A stretch of DNA of 22,234 bases. Origin: Bacillota bacterium (GTDB taxonomy: Bacteria; Bacillota_C; Negativicutes; JAEYSJ01). Where the stretch lies: contig JAEYSJ010000208.1 in NCBI GenBank assembly GCA_023434855.1, positions 1 to 22,234 on the forward strand. The letters are read 5' to 3'. Both the position numbers and the translations under genes were made by a program. This document shows, one piece after another, positions 7,521 to 15,069 of this stretch (position 1 is the stretch's first letter; the number at the start of each line of letters is the position of its first letter). The notes under the pieces were generated by a model. The model had not been told where the DNA came from. It did not search any database and was given only the letters and a program-made list of their open reading frames with translations.

Positions 7521-8922
7521 ATGGATCACTGCTAAGCCATGACTGTCGCAGCAGGGAAACAGCCTGCGCAATATCCTCAGGCTTCAAGCCGCCATAACCT
7601 AATAGAATGCGGCCATAGCCATCATTACAGGGAATTGCCCAGTGCCTGGTGGCCGAGTATACTTTCACCCCGGCCTGTTCAGCCCTGGTTATAAGTTCAT
7701 CTTCACTTACCGGCCAGGCTGTCTGCAAAAGGAGATGCAGTCCGGCATGCATACCGGAAAGCAACAGGCGTTCGCCGAATTCCCGTTTTAAGGACCGGAC
7801 TAACAGGTCGTGTTTCTTTTTCTGCTGCCTGACGGTTTTCCTGAGATAGCTGTCCCAATATCCTTCCCGCATAAACATTTCAGCTGTTTTTTGGATGATA
7901 AACGGGACAGATGAAGCAAATCCGCTAAACTTTTTCTGAAACATACTGGAAAAATTCTCAGGTAAAACCATGTAGGATAACCGTATCGAAGGGAAAAGAA
8001 ATTTCGCACAACAGCCTAGATAAATGACCCGGTCATTTGCCAGAGATTGCAATGACTGTATTGGTTTAACATTATAACGAAGATGACAGCTGTAATCGTC
8101 CTCAATTATGATTGCGTCATTCCTGACTGCCCATTCTATCAATTGCAGCCGTCTTAAAACAGGCATTACGATTCCGGTGGGAAATTGGTGGGAAGGTGTG
8201 ATATATACGGCTTTTGCGCCAGTAGCTTCCAATTGTTCAATATTAATACCGTGCTGGTCCAGACCCACCGGGAATGTTTTCAGTCCCAGGTTCTCAAAAA
8301 TGGTCCGAGCGCCAAAGTAACCCGGTTCCTCCATAGCGATACCGGAAGACTGCAAAGCAAGTAATTGGCAGATAATGCCAAGAAAGTATTGTGTCCCTGC
8401 GCCAATGAGGATTTGACGGTTATGGCAGTTAACACCGCGATAAGTAAGCAGATATTTCTCAATTTCCTGCTTTAAGCCCGGTTCGCCAAAAGGCTGTCCA
8501 TAATAGCCCAGTTGCTCCCGGTATTCGCGAAAACACCTGTTCATAAGCTTCTGCCATTGGGCAGCAGGCATATCCTGGGGATGAAGCCTGCCATAACGAA
8601 AGTCGTATAAAATTGTTTTAGGGGAGGGTTCCTCATAGTCCGTCTCTTGTTGGACGGCAAGCCGGCCACCAGACCGCACGGCTGTATCCAAGCTTTCCAC
8701 ATAATATCCGCTGCGTGGCTTGCTCACCAGATATCCTTCCGAATATAGCTGGGCATAAGCCACTTCAACGGTATTTCGGCTAACTCCCAAATCATAGGAC
8801 AGCTTACGGCTTGAGGGAACCTTCACTCCGGTTTTTAATTCACCATTCAGTATTTTATCTTTGCATTGATTATACAGCTGCCAATATAACGGTGCTGAAT
8901 TGCCGCTATCTAAGACAAACAT
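7519..8922 (-). CDS. MocR-type regulator: GntR helix-turn-helix fused to class I aminotransferase domain
   Basis: A PLP-dependent transcription factor of the MocR/GabR/PdxR type, 467 residues. The winged helix lies at about residues 10-75 (KVPSSRKLSYDLGVSRNTVE, then EGYLVSKPRSGYYV). The aminotransferase-fold domain fills the rest: IIIEDDYSCHLRY carries the PLP-ring Asp, and CAKFLFPSIRLSY carries the PLP Lys. The ATG at 8922 is preceded by GGGAG at 8 bases; an ATG at 8937 is possible but its Shine-Dalgarno spacing is short. It is divergent from an MFS transporter, the classic arrangement in which the regulator senses an amino compound and controls its transporter. pdxST or gabTD are absent, so the effector is unknown. 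Confidence 0.9.
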   Translation of the reverse strand: MFVLDSGNSAPLYWQLYNQCKDKILNGELKTGVKVPSSRKLSYDLGVSRNTVEVAYAQLYSEGYLVSKPRSGYYVESLDTAVRSGGRLAVQQETDYEEPSPKTILYDFRYGRLHPQDMPAAQWQKLMNRCFREYREQLGYYGQPFGEPGLKQEIEKYLLTYRGVNCHNRQILIGAGTQYFLGIICQLLALQSSGIAMEEPGYFGARTIFENLGLKTFPVGLDQHGINIEQLEATGAKAVYITPSHQFPTGIVMPVLRRLQLIEWAVRNDAIIIEDDYSCHLRYNVKPIQSLQSLANDRVIYLGCCAKFLFPSIRLSYMVLPENFSSMFQKKFSGFASSVPFIIQKTAEMFMREGYWDSYLRKTVRQQKKKHDLLVRSLKREFGERLLLSGMHAGLHLLLQTAWPVSEDELITRAEQAGVKVYSATRHWAIPCNDGYGRILLGYGGLKPEDIAQAVSLLRQSWLSSDP

Positions 8923-8935
8923 CTCATACTCTCCC

Positions 8936-8968
8936 ATCTGGCCCCCTGGAAAAATTAAAATCTGGCCC
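8936..8968. promoter_or_regulatory. Direct repeat ATCTGGCCC, candidate MocR operator
   Basis: ATCTGGCCC occurs at 8936-8944 and again at 8960-8968, 24 bases start to start, a little over two helical turns. MocR regulators (GabR, PdxR) are known to bind tandem direct repeats in the intergenic region with their target. One copy overlaps an alternative mocR start codon. Confidence 0.45.
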
Positions 8969-9000
8969 TTTATATGGTGCAGATAGTGTGATGTAATGTG

Positions 9001-9006
9001 ATTATA
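9001..9006 (-). promoter_or_regulatory. Extended -10 box for the mocR transcript
   Basis: The minus strand reads TGCTATAAT, an extended -10 element, with only a weak TTTTCC at the -35 position. The predicted start near 8994 gives a leader of about 70 bases that contains the direct repeats. Confidence 0.5.
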
Positions 9007-9067
9007 GCACACTTTTCCACTAAGGAAAAACGCTAATCATTCACCGAACGATAAGGAGAGAGCAACA

Positions 9068-10276
9068 ATGCCGGAAAAACGTTACTCCTGGATTCTGTTA
9101 GCCAGTCTGTGGATCATTGCTCTTATCGGCGCTTTGCCGCGTTTTGTCATGGCCTTTTATCAGGGACAAATCGCCGAAGACCTCAATGTTTCCCGCAGCT
9201 TCGTTTCCTTCAGCTGGTCTTTTAATCTATTTATCACCGCTGTTTGTCTGCCGTTGGGCGGCTGGCTGGTTGACCGTCACGGAGCAAAGAAAATCTTATT
9301 TATCAGCAGAATGCTTGGCGGCCTGGGAGCAGCCATTACTTACTTCTCCCACGACAGCTCCACCTTCTTTTTCCTGGGGTATGGATTTCTCTTCGCCCTC
9401 ACCGGGCTGGCCGCCACCACAGAATTCAGTTTATTATTCCACTGGTTCCGGGAAAAACGGGGAACTGCCAATACCATCCTGAAAAGTGCCTCACCCCTTG
9501 GTTTGGCAATTTTAAGCCCCCTGTTCGCCCTATACCGGGATCGTCTGTCATGGCAGGACGCCTTTTTTGCCACCGCTTTCCTGGCATTGCTTGTCGTTCT
9601 CCCGCTTATTTATTTTGTCGTGCAAGACCCGCCCTTCATTAAAAAACAACAACCTATGGATAAAGAAACAGGTCACAGCTTCAGAGAAAGAATTCTTGCC
9701 CTGCGTCAGGCGCTGTCGTCGCCGATCCTGTGTATAGTTATCTTGGCTTTATTTACCTGTGGGTTCAACATGGGAACAGTAGAAATGAACCTGGTAGCCA
9801 TCCATGATACCGCCCATGTGCCAAGCCACGAAATTGGCTGCGCCCTGGCCCTGATGGGACTTTTGGATGTAACAGGTTCATTTGCTTTCGGCTATCTTCT
9901 TGACAGGTATTCCCGGCTCATTGTTTTATCCTTGCTTTACCTCTTCCGGACAGTAGGATTTTTGCTGTTATCCTGGCACCTCCCGGTTTCTCCCTTGTTA
10001 TTCTCGCTCTTTTTTGGCACAACCTATGTAGGTGCCGTACCAGGCAGCCTTTTGGTCGCCAACGAATACTATAAGGAGTCAGGCAGCCTTACCGGCTCTC
10101 TCCTGCTTGTCCACTCCGCTGCCGGCATATTGTCCGCCTCAGCCGGCGGCCTGGTATATGATGCCTGTAATAGCTATGATATAATAATTCTGGTTAATTG
10201 CGGCCTATGTCTGGCTACAGCAGCGGGATATGCTTTTTCTGCCGTCAGGAAACCTGTTATTCTAAGCAATACATAA
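9068..10276 (+). CDS. MFS transporter
   Basis: A 402-residue integral membrane protein with about 12 hydrophobic segments and a central cytoplasmic loop near residues 195-220. The motif-A loop between TM2 and TM3 is clear (GGWLVDRHGAKKILF), and a second copy-like loop (GYLLDRYSRLIV) opens the C-terminal half. The overall pattern resembles MFS_1 and oxalate/formate-antiporter-like (OFA) members, often monocarboxylate carriers, but the substrate cannot be read from the sequence. Start ATG has AAGGAGAG upstream. It is divergent from the mocR gene, so the transported compound may be the regulator's effector. It converges on the TPR gene with 11 bases between stops and no visible terminator. Confidence 0.9.
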   Translation: MPEKRYSWILLASLWIIALIGALPRFVMAFYQGQIAEDLNVSRSFVSFSWSFNLFITAVCLPLGGWLVDRHGAKKILFISRMLGGLGAAITYFSHDSSTFFFLGYGFLFALTGLAATTEFSLLFHWFREKRGTANTILKSASPLGLAILSPLFALYRDRLSWQDAFFATAFLALLVVLPLIYFVVQDPPFIKKQQPMDKETGHSFRERILALRQALSSPILCIVILALFTCGFNMGTVEMNLVAIHDTAHVPSHEIGCALALMGLLDVTGSFAFGYLLDRYSRLIVLSLLYLFRTVGFLLLSWHLPVSPLLFSLFFGTTYVGAVPGSLLVANEYYKESGSLTGSLLLVHSAAGILSASAGGLVYDACNSYDIIILVNCGLCLATAAGYAFSAVRKPVILSNT

Positions 10277-10287
10277 GACTGACGTAT

Positions 10288-11676
10288 TTATATCCATTCT
10301 TTATAGCTGTTCCAATCGCCCTTTACTCTCGCTTCAGCTTTTGGTTTAGCCTCATCAGATATTTTATGAGCCACTGCCATTTGATAATAGTTAGCAGCTT
10401 CTTCCCTGTTACCTGACAATTCAAGGGCCTGAGCTAAATTAAAATATGCCTCATCGTAATTCGAATCCAGTTCAAGGCAATGTCTAAATTCAGCTACAGC
10501 TGCTTCGTACTTTCCGGTTGCACCATATACATTACCCCGGCCATCATAATAACGCGGATCCTCAGGGTTTAGTTCTATTGCACGGCTAAAATCCGCGACC
10601 GCCTGGGTATATTTTTTACTTTGATACTCGCCATAGCCACGTTCGCAGTAATATTCGCCATTTTGCGGATTTATTGCAATAAGCTTATCACAGAGAATAA
10701 TCCCATAATCGTACTGGCCTTTTTCGTATTTCTGAGACGCCAGCAGAAGCAAATACCCTTCATTACTGCCGCTCAGATCCACCGCTTTTTTATAATCAGC
10801 TAAGGCAAGTTCATGGCGTCCTTTTTTGTCATAGACGGAACTGCGGAGATAATATCCCTCACTACTATTAGGTCGGCGCTTGATGATGGCATTATAATCC
10901 GCAATCGCCAAATCAAGACGTCCTATGGCAGAATAGGCCGCAGCACGGTCCTTATACGCAGCAGTGTCTTGGGGGTCTATTTCAACAGCTTTTGTATACT
11001 CGGCAACGGCAAGCTCATTTTTCCCCTGGGCGGCATAAACAGCCCCTCTGTCCAGATAGGCTTCTTGATAGAGCGGGTTGAGCCTAATGGCTTTGTCTAG
11101 GTCTAACAGGGCGCTAAAATATTCTTTGTTCTGAAGATAGGCATGCGCCCTGCTGGTATAATTTTGCACTTTCTGTGGATTTAATTCGATTGCTTTGCTA
11201 TAGTCCTCAATGGCCTCGTCGTATTGCCCTGCTGAATCGTATGCCGCCCCGCGGACAGAGTAAATAAAACCGTTCTGTGGATCATACACAACCGCCTTGT
11301 CCAAATCCTGCAAAGCCAATTCATATTTACCTTTGATGCCATAAACAATTCCCCTGTTGAGATATGCGGTCGCATCTTTCACATCTAACTTAATTGCTTC
11401 CGTAAAATCATTGAAAGCCAGGTCATATTCTTTTTTAAGATTATAAGTAATTCCGCGATAGGTATGACCCCAATATGATTGGGGAGCCAACTCAAGGGCA
11501 TTACTGTAGTCGGCTATTGCTTTATCGTAGTTTTTTTGCGACTGATATTTATTGCCTTCTTCAATCCACTGGTCTGCCGTACGATCCTGGTTAACAGCAA
11601 AAACGTTCGCGGTAAAGGGAAACAGGAAAAGAAAAGTCAAAAATAGGCTTGTTCTTAAATATTTTGCAATTAACAA
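10288..11676 (-). CDS. Secreted tetratricopeptide-repeat protein, 12 TPRs
   Basis: A 462-residue protein with an N-terminal signal peptide (basic start, hydrophobic LFLTFLFLFPFTANVFA, likely cut after VFA) followed by an almost uninterrupted array of 12 TPR units of 34 residues from about residue 34 to 440. The repeat signature (AYLNRGIVYGIKGKYELAL, LDKAVVYDP) is regular, so this is a protein-interaction superhelix acting outside the cytoplasmic membrane. There is no enzymatic domain and no lipobox. The start codon is TTG, with AGGGGTG about 9 bases upstream; no in-frame ATG gives a complete signal peptide. Partner and pathway are unknown. It is monocistronic with its own extended -10 promoter. 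Confidence 0.88.
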   Translation of the reverse strand: MLIAKYLRTSLFLTFLFLFPFTANVFAVNQDRTADQWIEEGNKYQSQKNYDKAIADYSNALELAPQSYWGHTYRGITYNLKKEYDLAFNDFTEAIKLDVKDATAYLNRGIVYGIKGKYELALQDLDKAVVYDPQNGFIYSVRGAAYDSAGQYDEAIEDYSKAIELNPQKVQNYTSRAHAYLQNKEYFSALLDLDKAIRLNPLYQEAYLDRGAVYAAQGKNELAVAEYTKAVEIDPQDTAAYKDRAAAYSAIGRLDLAIADYNAIIKRRPNSSEGYYLRSSVYDKKGRHELALADYKKAVDLSGSNEGYLLLLASQKYEKGQYDYGIILCDKLIAINPQNGEYYCERGYGEYQSKKYTQAVADFSRAIELNPEDPRYYDGRGNVYGATGKYEAAVAEFRHCLELDSNYDEAYFNLAQALELSGNREEAANYYQMAVAHKISDEAKPKAEARVKGDWNSYKEWI

Positions 11677-11717
11677 ATGATTTCACACCCCTGTCATTAT
11701 TGGAAACCTTATGGCAA

Positions 11718-11723
11718 ATTATA
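11718..11723 (-). promoter_or_regulatory. Extended -10 promoter of the TPR gene
   Basis: TGGTATAAT on the minus strand (box 11723-11718) lies about 42 bases before the TTG start; the -35 region is only a T-rich TTTTAA. It sits just downstream of the DUF456 terminator. Confidence 0.6.
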
Positions 11724-11755
11724 CCACATAATCCGACAAATTAAAACAAAAATAA

Positions 11756-11777
11756 AAGACCTCTTCACTGAGCTCTT
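11756..11777 (-). terminator. Intrinsic terminator of the DUF456 gene
   Basis: On the minus strand AAGAGCTC and GAGGTCTT pair (one G-G mismatch) around AGTGAA, followed by TTATTTTTG. It lies 10 bases after the DUF456 stop. Confidence 0.6.
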
Positions 11778-11787
11778 AGCGCTAACT

Positions 11788-12303
11788 TCACGACCACGGC
11801 AGCCTGTTAATAACTGTGACAACCATTATCACAGCGATAATAAGCTTTACAATTGTGCCAAGAATCTGCCCCTTCATCACACTCAGCGCCACCCGCCCGG
11901 CTTTTTCCCTGTTGCCCTGCTTGCTGTATTCCGCCAAATACGTGGCAGCAAAAGCGCCGAGCATCCCGCCGAAAAAAGAACCGATTAGCGGCAGTACCGT
12001 TGTGCCGATCATCCCGCCGGCAAATGCGCCGAAATAAGCGGCAATCACCGCCCGGCGTGATGCGTTTTCTTTCTTAGCGCCTGCGGCCCCTGCTAAAAAC
12101 TCCACCACTTCGCCAGCGGCCAGCACCACAAGCAGAATAATTAAAACCGTCCCGTTAATATGGACAAAATTGTCATAAAAACCGTAGCCCAGCGCCGTGA
12201 TGAAAATTAGTATATTGCCAGGCAAACCAAGCAAAATCAACCCTATTCCGGCTACGAGGAGCAAGGAGACGGCAACATTAATAAAAACAAGCGTATAATC
12301 CAT
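11788..12303 (-). CDS. DUF456 family integral membrane protein
   Basis: A 171-residue membrane protein with the DUF456 pattern: a first hydrophobic pair (VAVSLLLVAGIGLILLGLPG then ILIFITALGYGFYD), a third helix (VLIILLVVLAAGEVVEFLAGA) and glycine-rich helices (AVIAAYFGAFAGGMIGTTV and IGSFFGGMLGAFAATYLAEY) before a last helix near 140-165. The GLPG, EVVEF and glycine-zipper stretches are characteristic. Function is unknown; the glycine zippers suggest helix packing or oligomers. I chose the ATG at 12303 because GAGGAA lies 6 bases upstream; an earlier in-frame start would overlap the dehydrogenase gene. It lies 76 bases after that gene on the same strand and may be co-transcribed with it. Confidence 0.85.
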   Translation of the reverse strand: MDYTLVFINVAVSLLLVAGIGLILLGLPGNILIFITALGYGFYDNFVHINGTVLIILLVVLAAGEVVEFLAGAAGAKKENASRRAVIAAYFGAFAGGMIGTTVLPLIGSFFGGMLGAFAATYLAEYSKQGNREKAGRVALSVMKGQILGTIVKLIIAVIMVVTVINRLPWS

Positions 12304-12379
12304 ATGAAATTCCTCACAAATGGCGGTCCCTGATTGTATTTTACATTGCTCAACACCAGTCATAGGCAGGTGATTTTCG

Positions 12380-13420
12380 CTAGACCGCATTATTATAGAT
12401 TACTACTTTAAATGGATTGTTATTTATACTATATAAAAAAGCTTCATTGTACAAATCCAGGGAAGAAAATGAGGTAATTAAACTATGTATTAATTCTCTT
12501 TTTGCTGAAACTATCCTTTCAACAACTTCCCAGGTCTCAAAAATTTTTCTGCCGGAAATGCCAAAGATTCGCTTGCCTTTCATTACAATGTCAGTCATAT
12601 CATCCACCATGATTGAATTTCTTCCCAAACCTGAAATTGAAAGACTCCCCCCATTTTTTAAGGCTTTCAAAGAAGTGTTGACAGTTTCCGATAAAACTAC
12701 ATAATCAATTGCAATGTCCACGCCATGGCCATTTGTGGTATCAAGAACCTTATTAACAACCTCATTGTTATGGCTGAAAGCATGATCTGCCCCGAGTTGC
12801 CGTAACAGATCATGCTTTTTTATTTCTTTCTCTATCACAATTATTTTGCCCGCATTTAAAAACCTGGCAGCAATAATCGCCATAATCCCAAGTGTTCCAC
12901 CGCCGTAAATAAGCACACTTTTCCCTGCAGTATTCTGCTCACCGGCAAGTAAAGCATGAACGGCATTGCCAAAAGGCTCCTTAATAACTGATACTCCATG
13001 AAGTAAACCGGTATTATTCTTCCAGGCAATTTTCGCCGGTATTGTAATATACTCCGCAAACGCCCCTGTATAGTTTACACCAAGAATTCTCAGTGATTCG
13101 CACACATGAGTATTATTATTTTGGCAAACTGTACATGTCCCGCAATAGATATGCGAGTCGGCGGTAATATTATCGCCAACATTTAAACCTTTAACACTCT
13201 TTCCCACTTCAACGACTTCTCCGGAAAATTCATGACCGACCGTAACAGGCAGCGTCACATTCTTTTGCGCCCATTCACCCCAATTGTAAATAATCTTATC
13301 AGTACCGCAAATACCCATAGCTTGTACCTTTACTAATACTTCATCATCAAGAACAGGTGGAATCTTCTCTTCAACTAAGCTAAGTCCGACGCCGGATTGT
13401 AGTTTTTTTAAACACTTCAT
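12380..13420 (-). CDS. Zinc-dependent alcohol dehydrogenase, threonine 3-dehydrogenase-like
   Basis: A 346-residue medium-chain dehydrogenase/reductase. Catalytic zinc ligands are seen as Cys38 in GICGTD, His63-Glu64 in VGHEFSG and Glu148 in KEPFGNAVHA. The structural zinc loop has four Cys (93, 96, 99, 107; CGTCTVCQNNNTHVC). The NAD motif YGGGTLGIM is at about 172-180. Two features resemble threonine dehydrogenase (Tdh) more than sorbitol dehydrogenase: the IYNWGEWAQK active-site segment and the GISGRKIFETW segment. The kbl ligase that usually partners tdh is not adjacent, so threonine as substrate is probable but unproven. ATG at 13420 has AAGGAG 9 bases upstream. Its base composition is AT-rich. 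A palindrome sits inside the promoter. Confidence 0.85.
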   Translation of the reverse strand: MKCLKKLQSGVGLSLVEEKIPPVLDDEVLVKVQAMGICGTDKIIYNWGEWAQKNVTLPVTVGHEFSGEVVEVGKSVKGLNVGDNITADSHIYCGTCTVCQNNNTHVCESLRILGVNYTGAFAEYITIPAKIAWKNNTGLLHGVSVIKEPFGNAVHALLAGEQNTAGKSVLIYGGGTLGIMAIIAARFLNAGKIIVIEKEIKKHDLLRQLGADHAFSHNNEVVNKVLDTTNGHGVDIAIDYVVLSETVNTSLKALKNGGSLSISGLGRNSIMVDDMTDIVMKGKRIFGISGRKIFETWEVVERIVSAKRELIHSLITSFSSLDLYNEAFLYSINNNPFKVVIYNNAV

Positions 13421-13487
13421 CAACTTTTACTCCTTACTTATTGTGAGATATTGTATTTCGATTTCCTATATAACACCACATTTCCAA

Positions 13488-13516
13488 TTTATATATATTG
13501 ATACAATATATTACAA
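13488..13516 (-). promoter_or_regulatory. Promoter of the Tdh-like gene with a palindrome in the spacer
   Basis: Minus strand TTGTAA (13516-13511), a 17-base spacer, then TATAAA (13493-13488). The palindrome ATATATTG-ATA-CAATATAT (13493-13511) fills the spacer, a position used by several repressors and by MerR-like activators. The AT-richness lowers its significance. Confidence 0.5.
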
Positions 13517-13602
13517 TTCTAAGGGCAGTTTAATTATCCTGCAATATAAAGTGCCAAAATATGTTGCTTACTATATTTTTTAGGAATGGTTAGACAATAA
13601 AG

Positions 13603-13633
13603 AAACCGCCTTCGGTATCACCAAAGACGGCTT
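13603..13633 (-). terminator. Intrinsic terminator of the membrane protein gene
   Basis: A 14-bp stem with three G-T pairs (AAGCCGTCTTTGGT with ACCGAAGGCGGTTT on the minus strand) around a GAT loop, followed by CTTTATTG. It lies about 90 bases after the stop at 13725 and within the otherwise geneless 13424-13724 stretch. Confidence 0.75.
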
Positions 13634-13724
13634 ATAAAGTCAACTAATTTGGGAAGTTTTTTTGCTTAAGAAGTTTTTGAAATAATTAGCCCATAAATTT
13701 TTTTAATAAAGCTGGATTTAGATT

Positions 13725-14255
13725 CTATATTGTTTCACCACTCATAGTATCAACCTTAGGATCATTTATTGCAGTGTCATTAACACTCTTGTCTTGATCA
13801 TCCTTAATTTTATTTAATTCAATTAATCTTTTATTTGCTTTGAATCCTCCAAAAATACAATATAAAGCAAAGACATGGAAACCAATACTTATATAGTCCT
13901 TCACAATAAAGAATAACAGCCCATCAAGAGCATATAAAATCATTCCAACAATAAAACCCCAACCCTTGCCTTTGTTTGCAAACAAACCGAAGATAAGAAA
14001 AATACCAGCAAAAGCAATATCAGCAATAAAGGCTAAGATAATGGCTGTATTCCCGTAAAGCTTAGCATACATTGTTGCAATAGCATCAATTAGCTGGGTT
14101 ACACCTAATCCTGCAACGAAGTTAACACTTCCCCCACACAAAAATATCGAAGTATTAATTAATGATAATCCGGCAATCCAATAAAACCAATTAGCTCCAC
14201 TTTTCACTTGATTCGTAATTATCAATCTTTCTTCAGTAGAATACTCATTATTCAC
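13725..14255 (-). CDS. Hypothetical four-helix membrane protein
   Basis: A 176-residue protein of unknown family. Four hydrophobic segments are visible (near WFYWIAGLSLINTSIFLCGG, AIILAFIADIAFAGIFLIFG, GFIVGMILYALDGLLFFIV and IGFHVFALYCIFGGF), followed by a charged tail rich in Asp, Lys and Asn. The start is GTG at 14255 with GGAGG 7 bases upstream; a longer reading from an ATG at 14369 lacks such a site and would add a non-hydrophobic leader. It is small and AT-rich like its neighbours. It is followed by a terminator and preceded by a separate DUF523 gene, so it appears monocistronic. I do not assign a function. Confidence 0.8.
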   Translation of the reverse strand: MNNEYSTEERLIITNQVKSGANWFYWIAGLSLINTSIFLCGGSVNFVAGLGVTQLIDAIATMYAKLYGNTAIILAFIADIAFAGIFLIFGLFANKGKGWGFIVGMILYALDGLLFFIVKDYISIGFHVFALYCIFGGFKANKRLIELNKIKDDQDKSVNDTAINDPKVDTMSGETI

Positions 14256-14441
14256 TTTGCCGCCTCCTACAGTTTTATTTCTTTCAAGGAACGGCCGATT
14301 ATTACCCATGTTCCGGCCAATTCGCCAATAAATGCTACTTTTATAAAAAATTCCAATTTTTACATACATTATTATTTATCGTTAAAATTTTACTATAACT
14401 TAAATTTAGGCAACATAAGAAATACTATATCCATTGTCATC

Positions 14442-14861
14442 CTAATTCTCAAGTTCATCTTCTGTATAAACTTTAATATTACTTTCTTTCAGCAGCGCAC
14501 AAAAAATGCCATCTCCCTCTGTCAACCTTCCGGAAAATGTGCCGTCATAAATTTTACCACAACCGCAAGTAGGTGACTTGGACTTTAAAATAGCTACTTT
14601 ACAACCCACCAACTGAGCAATAGTAACGGCAATTTTTGCCCCCGCCGTATATTCGTCAGTTAGATCTTGACCATCGTTTGAAAAAATTCTTTCCCCACGC
14701 CGTTCGGCATTAATTCGCGGCGTTGGTAAACTCCCCAGTAATTCCGGACATAACGGAATAGCCTGTCCCTTCTTCACCATTTCGACTACTTTAGGTACTG
14801 GAAATGCCTGTCCATTATATCTACATTCTACCCCTGCCAAACACGCACTGACTATTATCAT
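14442..14861 (-). CDS. DUF523 family protein (YbbK-like)
   Basis: A 139-residue DUF523 protein. The family signature is intact: IVSACLAGVECRYNG at the N-terminus, PLCPELLGSLPTPR, and ILKSKSPTCGCGKIYDGTF. The cysteines in ACL, ECR, LCPE and PTCGCG are conserved and suggest metal or Fe-S binding, but the biochemical role is not established. The family often occurs fused to DUF1722; here the DUF523 domain stands alone. Start ATG has GGAGG 7 bases upstream. The 186-base space before the next start and the separate terminator make an operon with the membrane protein uncertain. Confidence 0.9.
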   Translation of the reverse strand: MIIVSACLAGVECRYNGQAFPVPKVVEMVKKGQAIPLCPELLGSLPTPRINAERRGERIFSNDGQDLTDEYTAGAKIAVTIAQLVGCKVAILKSKSPTCGCGKIYDGTFSGRLTEGDGIFCALLKESNIKVYTEDELEN

Positions 14862-15069
14862 GAACCGTCCTCCATTTTTCCTTAATTAAGTATTTGAATT
14901 ATTTTAGTAGGAATAGTACTTACACGCGACAGGAATTGAGCTTTAAATATTTTAATTGTAAGTATTCATTGTTATAATAATATATATTTCCACTATATGG
15001 TATAAGAGAATTGGGAAGAAAGGCCACCCCGGTTAGTAATCTTATAGGCAAGCATTCTTCCTCTGAATC

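Noticed and set aside
13534..13541. TTATCCTG upstream of the Tdh-like gene, same as an arm of the arginase operator.
   Set aside because: The second arm CAGGATAA is missing at any sensible distance, so it is a lone 8-base match.
13551..13562. 12-base sequence GTGCCAAAATAT shared with 2610-2621.
   Set aside because: Dozens of 12-base matches are expected by chance when all pairs in a 22-kb window are compared on both strands; no palindrome or promoter position is shared.
14256..14369. N-terminal extension of the membrane protein to an ATG at 14369.
   Set aside because: The GTG at 14255 has an optimal GGAGG at 7 bases, and the extension lacks a ribosome site and any membrane or signal pattern.
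14862..15069. Geneless AT-rich gap before the kinase stop as an RNA gene or riboswitch.
   Set aside because: No conserved hairpin set, terminator or known aptamer could be recognised.
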